DNA of 17,282 bases from an uncultured Bacteroidales bacterium (GCA_900544815.1 UQWT01000049.1:1-17282), one strand, 5' to 3'; counted from the stretch's first letter, positions 8,201-16,191 are shown. Numbers and translations are program-made. Notes: a model not told the origin generated them from the letters alone.

Positions 8201-10141
8201 ATGACTAAAACTCATAAGAATTGGCTCCGAAGAGTAGTGCAAATTGGAGTCATAGCCCTTATTGCGGCTTTCGGATTAAAACTGTTTGGTAATCAAACAT
8301 TTGATTGTGAGGCTTTTTGCCCATTTGGAGGACTTGAAACTCTCTCAACTTATCTTGTTAGAGGCTCAATGGCATGTAGTATGACTGCAACCCAGATTAT
8401 GATGGGTGTAGTGCTTGGAATAGGAGTCATCTTGTTTAGTAGACTGTTCTGTTCATATCTGTGTCCTCTTGGAACTGTGGGAGAGGGTCTTTCAAAATTG
8501 AGAGCAAAACTAAAGGTAAAGGAGGTATCTGTTAAAACAGGTTCTACTTTGGATATTGTTTTGCGTGCAGTAAAATATATATTGCTGTTTACGATCTTCT
8601 ATTTTACAATTAATTCTTCGGAACTTTTCTGTAAGAACTTCGACCCATATTATGCGACAGCTACAGCATTTAAGGGTGAAATTACACTATGGATGGTCTG
8701 CATATCAATAGCACTGTTCATTATAGGTAACTTCTTTATAAAGATGTTCTGGTGCAAATATATCTGTCCGCTTGGAGCTGCCAGCAATATATTTAAATTC
8801 ACTATAATGTTTGTAGTGGTTTTTGGTGCATATTTAGGACTAAACTATATTGGAACAGAGATGAGCTGGGTATGGCCTCTAACTGCAGTCTGCCTGTTCG
8901 GGTATCTTTTGGAGGTGTTATGCAGAGAGAGCAAGGTGTTCCCTGTTCTAAAGGTATGCAGAGATACAGAGGCTTGTAATAATTGCGGTCTTTGTGCAAA
9001 AAAATGTCCGTATTCAATTAACGTAAATCAGGTAGTAAAAGTAAAGAACGTAGATTGTACATTGTGTGGAGAGTGCGTTAATGCATGTAACAAGAATGCA
9101 CTAAGCATAAGCGGGATGAAATCTCCTGTTAACAAAATAGTTCCTGTGGTAATTGTTGCAGTTCTATTTGCGGCCGGTGCATACTTTGGCAGCACTGTAG
9201 AACTTCCAACCATAGATGAGAGATGGGGAACAGAGGAGCAGCAAAAGAACCTTGAGAAGCTTACGGTAGAGGGGCTTCGTTCTGTAAAATGTTATGGCAG
9301 CTCAAAAGCTTTTTCTGCAAAAGTACAGAAGATAAAGGGGGCGTATGGCGTCGCAACATTTGTTAAGCATGGAAGAGTAAATATCTATTACAATCCGGCA
9401 GAGACAACGCCCGAGATTATACAACAGGCAATCTATACCCCAAGCAAGTTTAAAATCTCTCAGCCTACACAGGCAGATTCATTGATAAAAGTAATTACAA
9501 TACGTACAGAAAAGATGTATGATAAAATGGATCCAAACTATTTAGGCTTGCAGATAAGGCAGAGTAACAGAAAATATTTTGGATTGGAGTCTGAATACGC
9601 ATGTCCGTTAATTGTAAGACTGTATATGGCTTTGGACGAGCCGATTGACGAGGCTTTCTACAAAGATATGGTAGAGATGAAGGTCTTGGAGATGCCTGTA
9701 CATGGCGGTGGAACCAAGGAGATAAAGGTAGATTTCAAATATATGGGCTTGGAAAACCAGATAGACACAATAACCAGAAGAGCATTCTTGGAGAGACAGT
9801 TCAATTTCTTAGAGCGCAAGTTTACAACAAACATAGAGAAATTGGGCCTTGAGCACAAGGATTCATTGGATGTAGTATATCCTGCACTTGATAAACCAAT
9901 CATAACCAGGAATATACCTTATTTGTCATCTTATCTTTCACTTCAGAATGGTATGTTGGGAATGAAAACAGTAATCAATGACAAAGAGGAGTATGCATTC
10001 CGTTTCTTCTTTGATAATACTGTTCTTACTCCCGACAAATTAATTGAAATCCTAAAGGCTCCACAGTGGACAATAAAGAAACAGGATGGCACAACAGAGG
10101 CTACAGACCCTAAATTTGTTGTAATTGAGGAGAATAATTAA
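8201..10141 (+). CDS. NosR/NapH-like membrane 4Fe-4S protein with two degenerate HMA-like domains
   Basis: This 646-aa inner-membrane electron-transfer protein has several transmembrane segments in residues 12-240. They carry CxxxCP motifs typical of the NosR/NapH/CcoG group: C36/C40-P, C84/C88-P and C185/C189-P. A bacterial ferredoxin domain follows with C259-C262-C265-C269-P and C286-C289-C292-C296, enough for two [4Fe-4S] clusters. One more membrane segment (about 313-331) leads to a large C-terminal region. That region holds two similar stretches, about 359-420 and 571-625, with the beta-alpha-beta pattern of heavy-metal-associated domains but without the metal-binding CxxC. The protein probably moves electrons across the membrane to a periplasmic or outer-membrane partner. 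It is the fourth gene of the cluster, 21 nt after the barrel. The acceptor and substrate are unknown; metal reduction is a guess. Confidence 0.85.
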   Translation: MTKTHKNWLRRVVQIGVIALIAAFGLKLFGNQTFDCEAFCPFGGLETLSTYLVRGSMACSMTATQIMMGVVLGIGVILFSRLFCSYLCPLGTVGEGLSKLRAKLKVKEVSVKTGSTLDIVLRAVKYILLFTIFYFTINSSELFCKNFDPYYATATAFKGEITLWMVCISIALFIIGNFFIKMFWCKYICPLGAASNIFKFTIMFVVVFGAYLGLNYIGTEMSWVWPLTAVCLFGYLLEVLCRESKVFPVLKVCRDTEACNNCGLCAKKCPYSINVNQVVKVKNVDCTLCGECVNACNKNALSISGMKSPVNKIVPVVIVAVLFAAGAYFGSTVELPTIDERWGTEEQQKNLEKLTVEGLRSVKCYGSSKAFSAKVQKIKGAYGVATFVKHGRVNIYYNPAETTPEIIQQAIYTPSKFKISQPTQADSLIKVITIRTEKMYDKMDPNYLGLQIRQSNRKYFGLESEYACPLIVRLYMALDEPIDEAFYKDMVEMKVLEMPVHGGGTKEIKVDFKYMGLENQIDTITRRAFLERQFNFLERKFTTNIEKLGLEHKDSLDVVYPALDKPIITRNIPYLSSYLSLQNGMLGMKTVINDKEEYAFRFFFDNTVLTPDKLIEILKAPQWTIKKQDGTTEATDPKFVVIEENN

Positions 10142-10157
10142 AAAGGTAAAACGAAAA

Positions 10158-12338
10158 ATGAAAAAAATCACAATAATGCTGGCAGCGGTACTTATGCTGC
10201 TGCCGGCTATATCTAACGCAGATGAGGGGATGTGGATGGTAAACATGTTTGAGAACTCCATCTACCCTCAGATGAAAAAGATGGGTCTCAAACTTACCGG
10301 TAAAGAGATCTACAACGAAGATGTGGCAAACTCGCTAAGTGATGCCATTGTTTCTTTGGACTTTGGATGTACCGGAAGCATGATCTCAAAAGAGGGCCTT
10401 CTTATAACCAACCATCACTGTGCATATGGAGATATATTTCGTTTGAGTACAAAAGACCATAACTACTTGGAGAATGGCTTTTGGGCTATGAATAGAGATG
10501 AAGAGAAGCCTATTCCCGACAAAAATGCCCTTTTCCTAAGAAAAGTCATAGATGTTACCGCTGAGGTGAAAGCAGAGAGAGAAAAGCTTAATAAAAAAGG
10601 CTTTCGCGGAATGATGATGAGGCGTGTCTATAGAATGGTAGAGACAAAATATAAATCTCAATACCCGGGAATGGAGTGCATGTGCGCTAATATGTGGAGC
10701 GGTGAGGCATTCTATATGTTTGTATATGAGGTGTTCTCGGATGTGAGACTTGTGGGTGCACCTCCGGTATCTATAGGTGCGTTTGGAGGAGAGACAGACA
10801 ATTGGAGCTGGCCTCAGCATAAAGGCGATTTTGCTATATACAGAGTCTACACAGGAAAAGATGGTAAGCCTGCAAAATATTCAAAAGATAACGTGCCAAT
10901 GCAGCCAGCCAGAACACTTGCAATATCTGCAGCCCCAAAAAAGATGGGAGACTTTGCCATGATAATGGGTTATCCCGGGAGAACCAACAGATATGCGTCA
11001 TCATTTGAGGTAGAGCAGAAGCAGAATATCATTAACCCTATTGTAGTAGAGGCAAGAAGGAGTCGATTGAATGTTTGGGATAAAAAGATGAATGAGAATC
11101 CGGATCTTAGACTTATTTATTCAAACATATACTTTAATATAAGCAACTATACAGATTTTGCCAAGTGGGAGAACAAATGTCTAAAACGTTACAACGTTAT
11201 AGATATACGCAGACAGGAGGAGAAACTGCTTACAGAGTATGCAGGTACAGACAGCCCTATTAGTAAAGAAAACGAGAAGTTACTCGAAAATCTTAAAAAG
11301 TCGTACAATAGCAGCATGAGTCTTACTCGTAACCGTACATGGTACAAAGAGGCGTACCTGTTGTGTTGCGATTGGGTAACTTCATGTAAAAAATTTGCAG
11401 CCATTGCCAGAGAGATGCAAAAAGGAAAGATAGATTCTGTAGATATTAACAGCCCTTTAATAAAACGCTATATCAAAAGAGCTGAAATTGAGTTTGCAAA
11501 ATTTGATCAATCTACAGATTTGGAATTGTTTGGTGTAATGTCCAATCTGTTTATACAGAACTTGGATAGGAAATATCTGTCGGATACCGTTAAAGCATGG
11601 ATAAACCGCTGCAACAACAGTGGTGAAGAGTTTGCAAAATATGTATACAATAGATCTAATTTCCGAACAGTAGAGGGGTTAAAAGCCTTTTTTGCAACTC
11701 CAAAAAGCGTTAATGATATACTGAACGATCCGGTCATTGTATTTAACGAAGGCTGCAATATACAGGAGTTTAACCGCAGAGGAAAATGTATAGATGATTC
11801 TTTGGGATGTTGTATAGAGAAGCTAACACCTAAGTACACGCATGCAATCTACAATATGCGTAAGTCGAAAGGCAAGCCGCAGTATCCTAACGCAAACTCT
11901 ACAATGAGACTTACATACGGTTCTGTATGCGATATATACCCTACAGATGGTGTACATTATGATTATCAGACAACCATAAACGGCTATATAGACAAGCAGG
12001 ACAATACAAATTACGAGTTTAGGGTAGATGACAAGATGAATAAGCTCATTGCCGCAAAAGATTGGGGCAAATGGGGCGAAAAAGGTAATCTGTATGTTAA
12101 TTTCCTAACCAATAACGATATTACGGGTGGAAATTCCGGCAGTCCTGTAATGAACGGCAAAGGGGAGCTCATAGGATTGGCCTTTGATGGTAACAGAGAG
12201 AGTATGAGCGGAGACATCTATTATCATCCATATTACTTTAAGACAGTTTGTGTAGACATTAGATTTGTCTTGTGGATAATAGACAAGTATGCCGGAGCAC
12301 AGAATATATTGGATGAGTTAGATATAAGATATAAATAA
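10158..12338 (+). CDS. S46 family dipeptidyl-peptidase, DPP7-like
   Basis: This is a 726-aa periplasmic serine exopeptidase releasing N-terminal dipeptides. A signal peptide spans residues 1 to about 21. The chymotrypsin-like catalytic parts are present: TNHHC (84-88, catalytic His probably H87), DNWSWPQHKGDF (214-225, containing the catalytic Asp, D214 or D224), and GGNSGSP (657-663, nucleophile S660). In this family a Gly or Arg in the FD-x-N segment separates DPP7 (hydrophobic P1) from DPP11 (acidic P1). Here it is FDGN with G678, so DPP7-type specificity is predicted. The next residues are RE where I recall WE in characterised members. The ATG at 10158 gives the signal peptide; 11 further upstream codons overlap the preceding gene and are unlikely. 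The 16-nt gap suggests co-transcription. Peptide supply for amino-acid catabolism is the usual role. Confidence 0.93.
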   Translation: MKKITIMLAAVLMLLPAISNADEGMWMVNMFENSIYPQMKKMGLKLTGKEIYNEDVANSLSDAIVSLDFGCTGSMISKEGLLITNHHCAYGDIFRLSTKDHNYLENGFWAMNRDEEKPIPDKNALFLRKVIDVTAEVKAEREKLNKKGFRGMMMRRVYRMVETKYKSQYPGMECMCANMWSGEAFYMFVYEVFSDVRLVGAPPVSIGAFGGETDNWSWPQHKGDFAIYRVYTGKDGKPAKYSKDNVPMQPARTLAISAAPKKMGDFAMIMGYPGRTNRYASSFEVEQKQNIINPIVVEARRSRLNVWDKKMNENPDLRLIYSNIYFNISNYTDFAKWENKCLKRYNVIDIRRQEEKLLTEYAGTDSPISKENEKLLENLKKSYNSSMSLTRNRTWYKEAYLLCCDWVTSCKKFAAIAREMQKGKIDSVDINSPLIKRYIKRAEIEFAKFDQSTDLELFGVMSNLFIQNLDRKYLSDTVKAWINRCNNSGEEFAKYVYNRSNFRTVEGLKAFFATPKSVNDILNDPVIVFNEGCNIQEFNRRGKCIDDSLGCCIEKLTPKYTHAIYNMRKSKGKPQYPNANSTMRLTYGSVCDIYPTDGVHYDYQTTINGYIDKQDNTNYEFRVDDKMNKLIAAKDWGKWGEKGNLYVNFLTNNDITGGNSGSPVMNGKGELIGLAFDGNRESMSGDIYYHPYYFKTVCVDIRFVLWIIDKYAGAQNILDELDIRYK

Positions 12339-12370
12339 AAAAAAGGGCAATCGCCCTTTTTTTTATTTAT
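12331..12370. terminator. Bidirectional terminator shared by the S46 peptidase gene and hcp
   Basis: A perfect 18-bp inverted repeat, ATAAAT-A8-GGGC (12331-12348) and GCCC-T8-ATTTAT (12353-12370), surrounds an AATC loop. The GC-rich centre flanked by A8 and T8 makes an intrinsic terminator in both directions. Both stop codons (TAA at 12336-12338, and TAA on the minus strand at 12369-12367) lie inside the stem. Confidence 0.93.
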
Positions 12371-14019
12371 ATCTGAATGACACCGTCAAGTCCAAACTTG
12401 CCATGTAGGACATTTAAAATATTCGGGGACAAAAAGGCCGGAATGGTAGGGCCCACATGAATATCCTTAAACCCCAACGATAAAAGAGCCAACAGAACTA
12501 TTACGGCTTTCTGCTCATACCAGGCAATATTAAACGTAATAGGAAGATCATTTACACTCTCAATACCAAAAATCTCCTTTAGCTTAAATGCAATTACAGC
12601 CCACGAATAGCTGTCGTTACACTGTCCTGCATCCAAAACGCGCGGAATGCCGCCAATATCTCCAAGCGGAAGTTTGTTGTATCTGTATTTTGCACACCCT
12701 GAGGTTAATATAACAGTATCTTTTGGAAGTCTCTTTGCAAATTCTGTATAATATTCCCTGTTTTTCATTCTGCCGTCACAGCCTGACATGACGTAAAACC
12801 GTCTTATGGCGCCGCTCTTTACCGCGTCTGCAATTTTCCCTACCAGCGCCTCAACCTGAGCATGAGCAAAACCACCGGTAATCTTTCCGGTTTCAATCTC
12901 TTTTGGTGGGTCACAACTTTTTGCCAACTCTATTATTTGAGAAAAATCTTTCATCTTACCCTCTTCCCTGTGCGGTATATGTGGAAATCCGGGGAATCCA
13001 GCCGCACCGGTGGTAAAGACACGTTTTGCATAGGATGCAGACGGAAGTGGAGGCACAATACAGTTGGTGGTAAAGAGTATAGGTCCATTAAATGATTCAA
13101 AATCCGTTCTTTGCTGCCACCATGCCCCTCCATAGTTTCCGGCAAAATGTTTGTATCTCTTAAATTCCGGGTAGTAATGTGCAGGCAACATCTCACTGTG
13201 CGTATATACATCTACACCTGTGCCTTCTGTCTGTTTTAGAAGATCTTCAAGGTCTCTAAGGTCGTGTCCTGATATGAGTATTCCGGGATTGCCTCTTACC
13301 CCAAGATTAACCTCGGTTATCTCAGGATTGCCATATCTTCCTGTATTTGCCCTGTCTAAAAGGTCCATTACCTTAACCCCGTTTTCACCTGTAGCAAGAA
13401 CGAGCCGGGTAAGCTCATCTGTGGATAGATCTCTGTTAAGGTCAGCCATGGCACTCTGCATAAAACTGTAGATACTGTTATCTTCATGATTAAGGTTGAA
13501 AGCATGTTCTGCATATGCGGCAATCCCCTTAATCCCGTACATCACAAGCTCCCTAAGAGACCTTATATCCTCATCCTTGGTGCGCATTACGCCAATCCTG
13601 TCCGCAGCATTCATCAGTTCCGTAATATCCTCTCCGTCCCACTTTAAACTGTATTCTACATATCTGTCTGTTACTCCCGACAAAATATCCTTAATTTTAA
13701 TTCCGTGATTTTCTGCTGTATGGAGTAGCTTATCCCTTACTTTAACAGCCTCTGTTATAACCTTAAAGAAATCCACCCTGTTAAAATTTGCATTTGTGAT
13801 TGTCATAAACAGGGCATTGCAGACAAATCTGTCTACACTGTTGGGAACAATAATATCCTTATCGCCTCTTTCCCTCATCTTTGTTGTAATCATTGAGATG
13901 CCTCTAATCATAAATAATGTGGCATCCTGTAAAATGGCAACTTCACCGGTTTTACCGCAAACTCCGTTTACAGTACAACCTTTATTATGTGCAGTTTCCT
14001 GGCACTGGTAACAAAACAT
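12367..14019 (-). CDS. hcp: Hybrid-cluster protein / hydroxylamine reductase
   Basis: This cytoplasmic Fe-S enzyme reduces hydroxylamine to ammonia in vitro and acts in nitric-oxide and nitrosative-stress defence in characterised bacteria. The 550-aa product is full length. The N-terminal cysteines C3, C6, C15 and C21 (Cx2Cx8Cx5C) match the anaerobe-type proximal cluster. All expected hybrid-cluster ligands are visible: H252 (SGHD), E276 (HSEM), C320 (TTNC), C414 (SGCDG), C442 (SGCAK), C467 (GQCND) and E502 (WYEQK), with K504 also kept. The start MFCYQCQETA is typical. The gene is alone on the minus strand, convergent with the peptidase gene and divergent from the cobalamin riboswitch. No hcr reductase gene is adjacent. 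I found no clear TAnnTTTG box upstream; a lone GTTAC half-site (minus strand, near 14092-14096) is too little to call an HcpR/FNR site. Confidence 0.96.
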   Translation of the reverse strand: MFCYQCQETAHNKGCTVNGVCGKTGEVAILQDATLFMIRGISMITTKMRERGDKDIIVPNSVDRFVCNALFMTITNANFNRVDFFKVITEAVKVRDKLLHTAENHGIKIKDILSGVTDRYVEYSLKWDGEDITELMNAADRIGVMRTKDEDIRSLRELVMYGIKGIAAYAEHAFNLNHEDNSIYSFMQSAMADLNRDLSTDELTRLVLATGENGVKVMDLLDRANTGRYGNPEITEVNLGVRGNPGILISGHDLRDLEDLLKQTEGTGVDVYTHSEMLPAHYYPEFKRYKHFAGNYGGAWWQQRTDFESFNGPILFTTNCIVPPLPSASYAKRVFTTGAAGFPGFPHIPHREEGKMKDFSQIIELAKSCDPPKEIETGKITGGFAHAQVEALVGKIADAVKSGAIRRFYVMSGCDGRMKNREYYTEFAKRLPKDTVILTSGCAKYRYNKLPLGDIGGIPRVLDAGQCNDSYSWAVIAFKLKEIFGIESVNDLPITFNIAWYEQKAVIVLLALLSLGFKDIHVGPTIPAFLSPNILNVLHGKFGLDGVIQI

Positions 14020-14114
14020 AAAAAAATATTATTTGGTTAAAAAATGACTTCCCCCATAAAATGGGCTTTATAGGAGACTTTACTTGAATATGTAACAATT
14101 TTTATAAATAAAAG
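14020..14114. other. AT-rich divergent spacer upstream of hcp
   Basis: This is the 5' region of hcp on the minus strand. It contains a small hairpin, CCCAT (14053-14057) and ATGGG (14061-14065) around three A's. No ORF, convincing -7 box or palindromic operator is seen, so hcp promoter placement remains open. Confidence 0.5.
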
Positions 14115-14145
14115 TTGGAATATTGTGTGTGATACATTATCTTTG
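14115..14145 (+). promoter_or_regulatory. Promoter of the cobalamin-riboswitch transcript
   Basis: TTG at 14115-14117 and TATCTTTG at 14138-14145, 20 nt apart, fit the Bacteroidota promoter consensus. Transcription would begin near 14152, which coincides with the first paired bases of the riboswitch P1 stem (14151), so promoter and aptamer agree on the transcript start. Confidence 0.85.
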
Positions 14146-14150
14146 CAGGC

Positions 14151-14363
14151 AAGTGAGAGTTTCCAAAGCGTTTCGTACGCTTATAGGAATTAAAAGGGAA
14201 ACAGGTGAGAATCCTGTACAGTTCCCGCTGCTGTAAGTCCGGAGGTTATATACCTTTTATATTGCATTCTTTTAGTCACTGATATTTTATCGGGAAGGCG
14301 CAATTTCAGACAAGTCAGAAGACCTGCTCTCGTACTTTATAAAAAACCTGCGGGAGATGGGTT
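14151..14363 (+). promoter_or_regulatory. Cobalamin (B12) riboswitch
   Basis: The conserved core is clear: AAAAGGGAA then GGTGAGAATCC, the CCCGCTGCTGTAAG segment, and the B12 box AGTCAGAAGACCTGC (14313-14327). P1 closes with AAGT-GAGAG (14151-14159) against CTCTC-gt-ACTT (14327-14337). P5 is ACAG/CTGT around a loop containing CCCGC (14224-14228). Downstream a small P13 hairpin (AACC 14345-14348, GGTT 14360-14363) presents GCGGG (14350-14354), the exact complement of the L5 CCCGC, giving the kissing loop required for B12 sensing. In this class B12 binding usually lowers expression downstream. The regulated genes here are the 14481 small ORF and the 14620 lipoprotein. Confidence 0.95.
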
Positions 14364-14367
14364 GTTT

Positions 14368-14428
14368 ATAACAGCATTGAATTCTTAAAAGATTACCTCT
14401 TGTACAGAACTTTACGTTGGGCTGTTAT
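14368..14428 (+). other. Possible expression-platform stem after the riboswitch
   Basis: ATAACAGC (14368-14375) can pair perfectly with GCTGTTAT (14421-14428) over a 45-nt loop. It begins 5 nt after P13 and ends 52 nt before the small ORF start. No U-tract follows, so control is more likely at translation or RNA stability than by termination. Confidence 0.4.
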
Positions 14429-14480
14429 CTCATACTCCATGCAGTTAGTGATTTGATTATAACTACTAAAAATATTGGGT

Positions 14481-14600
14481 ATGAAAGAGACTAATTATTA
14501 TGAATCTCCACTTGTTGAGATCATCCCTCTAAAATTGGAAAAGGGGTTTGCTACATCTGAATATGGAAATGCCGGCGAATCTGGTTGGGAGGAGTTGTAA
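14481..14600 (+). CDS. 39-aa small protein between riboswitch and lipoprotein
   Basis: The ORF opens at ATG 14481 (MKETNYYESPLVEIIPLKLE) and closes at TAA 14598-14600 (ending NAGESGWEEL). There is no signal peptide or membrane segment. The shape, a YESP-x-x-EII-x-L segment followed by a Gly-rich acidic tail with a Gly-Trp near the end, resembles a widespread class of tiny Bacteroidota proteins found just upstream of surface-protein genes; I know of no established function. The gap to the next gene is 10 nt (ATG 14611) or 19 nt (ATG 14620), so translation may be coupled. It is the first coding region after the B12 riboswitch, and that switch should control its translation. It may be a regulatory leader peptide or a genuine small protein. 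Confidence 0.6.
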   Translation: MKETNYYESPLVEIIPLKLEKGFATSEYGNAGESGWEEL

Positions 14601-14619
14601 CCATAAAAAAATGTCCTGT

Positions 14620-16191
14620 ATGAAGAGATTATTACTATTCATGGTAGCCGCAATAGTTGTGGCTTCATGTGCAAAAGAGGATACTTTAAAGGTTAATAAC
14701 GGGAATGGCGTTACCCTTTACGGATATACAGAAAACTTTGCTACAAAAACTACATTTGGAACTCCGGGGAAAGATTATATTCCATACAAATGGAGCGCGG
14801 AAGATTATATTTGGGTAGATGGTATTAGAAGTAAGGCTGTTACAGATCTATCCGAAGATTATGCGAGGTTTGTCTTTGGTGCAGATGGACCCGCGTCTGC
14901 TTCAAATGTAGATGTGTATTACAACATGACCGGTAGTGGAGTTGTGGCAAATGTGCCTGCCGGTCAGACTCAGGATGGCGTTACACCCGCTCTTCTTGGA
15001 AAGAACGGCGATTTTGGTTATGCCACCACAGATGAGAACGGTAAATTTGTGCTTACTCATGCAACCTCAAACATATGGCTCAACATATATGGTGAAGTTA
15101 CCAAAAGACTCAAAAGCATTACAGTAACATCAGATAAAGATGAGATTGCCGGTGAAGCCTATTTCAGTATGGTTTCCAAGAAGTTTTTAAATACAGAAGA
15201 TGGCTCCAAATCAATTAAACTTACATTTTTGGGGCAGGGCATATCAATTCCTAAAACAGAAAATAGTGAGATAACAGCAGCAGTCGTGTTGCTCCCTAAT
15301 GTTAAAACCGGTTCTGTACTTACATTTAAATACGAGTTTGAAGATGGTGTTTATTACTCTGTTGAAAAGACAATGGATTTTGACTTCACTCCCGGTATAA
15401 CTTACAGACTCACAACAGAGATAACTAAAGATGATCTTTATACATTGGCAACCTGCGATTTCGATACCGGAGAGACAAATTGGAATGCGTTGATAGATAA
15501 TCCTGAATATGGCGGTCCCCTTTTGTATCCGACAGATGCATCCAAAGTATATGAATGGTACGACTATAATACAGATCTGTATCATACATTACCTAACAAT
15601 TGGGGCGATGGCCAGTATTGGGGAGGTGGAATAGCCGTTTCCAACTATTACAGTACAGATTATAAGTCTAAAGGAAGTTACATGAATCAGTTGACTGTTT
15701 ATGGTACCGGAGCTCATAGCGGTAACAATTGTGCTGTATCTTACGGTTATTTGGATATTGTATCAACCCAGTCTTGGGGTGATGGAAGACCACATATCTG
15801 GTCTGCAGCAGGTCCTGTTATCTTTGAAAAGATGTATGTAAATATAACATGTTATCTGCTTAGTTGCTGTATTGGTGGCAACAGCCTTACTGCTCCGCTT
15901 GCACCGGATGGCTATGTGAAGATTATAGCAACGGGATATAAAGATGAAGCAGCGTTCAATGCAGACAAAAATGATAACAAGAATACGGGAAATAATCCGG
16001 AGGTTCAGATATTTATAGCCAATGGTAGTGGCTTTATCCAGACATGGACAGAGTTTGATCTGTCAAAACTTGGAAAGGTTGAATATATTCGCTTTAATGT
16101 GTCCGGTGACAGCGATAATGGTTACGGTTTCAGCCAGCCTGCATATTTTGCAATGGATGATATAACAATAAGGAAACCATATAAGGAGTAG
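14620..16191 (+). CDS. B12-regulated surface lipoprotein: fimbrillin-like plus DUF4465-like (BtuH-like) domains
   Basis: This is a 523-aa predicted lipoprotein with the lipobox ending VASC (Cys 17), followed by AKED, whose acidic residues suit surface export. Residues about 30-270 resemble fimbrillin/Mfa-like proteins: ATKTTFG, KWSAEDYIWV, FVLTHATSNIWLN and a final GITYRLTTEI. Residues about 275-518 resemble DUF4465: CDFDTGETNW, YWGGGIAVSNYYSTD, a Gly/Asn-rich NNCAVSYGY, GYVKIIATGY, and the closing TWTEFDLSKLGKVEYIRF and PAYFAMDDITI. DUF4465-type lipoproteins under cobalamin riboswitches include, as I recall, the B12-binding BtuH class, so B12 capture at the surface is the best guess. The DUF4465 half contains five cysteines. 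ATG 14611 (three codons earlier) is an alternative start; 14620 gives the cleaner MKR-type signal. No btuB neighbours it. Confidence 0.82.
   Translation: MKRLLLFMVAAIVVASCAKEDTLKVNNGNGVTLYGYTENFATKTTFGTPGKDYIPYKWSAEDYIWVDGIRSKAVTDLSEDYARFVFGADGPASASNVDVYYNMTGSGVVANVPAGQTQDGVTPALLGKNGDFGYATTDENGKFVLTHATSNIWLNIYGEVTKRLKSITVTSDKDEIAGEAYFSMVSKKFLNTEDGSKSIKLTFLGQGISIPKTENSEITAAVVLLPNVKTGSVLTFKYEFEDGVYYSVEKTMDFDFTPGITYRLTTEITKDDLYTLATCDFDTGETNWNALIDNPEYGGPLLYPTDASKVYEWYDYNTDLYHTLPNNWGDGQYWGGGIAVSNYYSTDYKSKGSYMNQLTVYGTGAHSGNNCAVSYGYLDIVSTQSWGDGRPHIWSAAGPVIFEKMYVNITCYLLSCCIGGNSLTAPLAPDGYVKIIATGYKDEAAFNADKNDNKNTGNNPEVQIFIANGSGFIQTWTEFDLSKLGKVEYIRFNVSGDSDNGYGFSQPAYFAMDDITIRKPYKE

Noticed and set aside
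10125..10157. Longer start for the S46 peptidase
   Set aside because: The basic 11-residue extension overlaps the preceding gene and would spoil the signal peptide; ATG 10158 is better.
14020..14137. HcpR/FNR palindrome upstream of hcp
   Set aside because: Only a single GTTAC half-site is present on the minus strand; the matching half is absent.
14587..14594. GGGAGGAG as a Shine-Dalgarno for the B12 lipoprotein
   Set aside because: It is 16 nt or more from either start, encodes GWEE of the small ORF, and Bacteroidota rarely depend on such sites.
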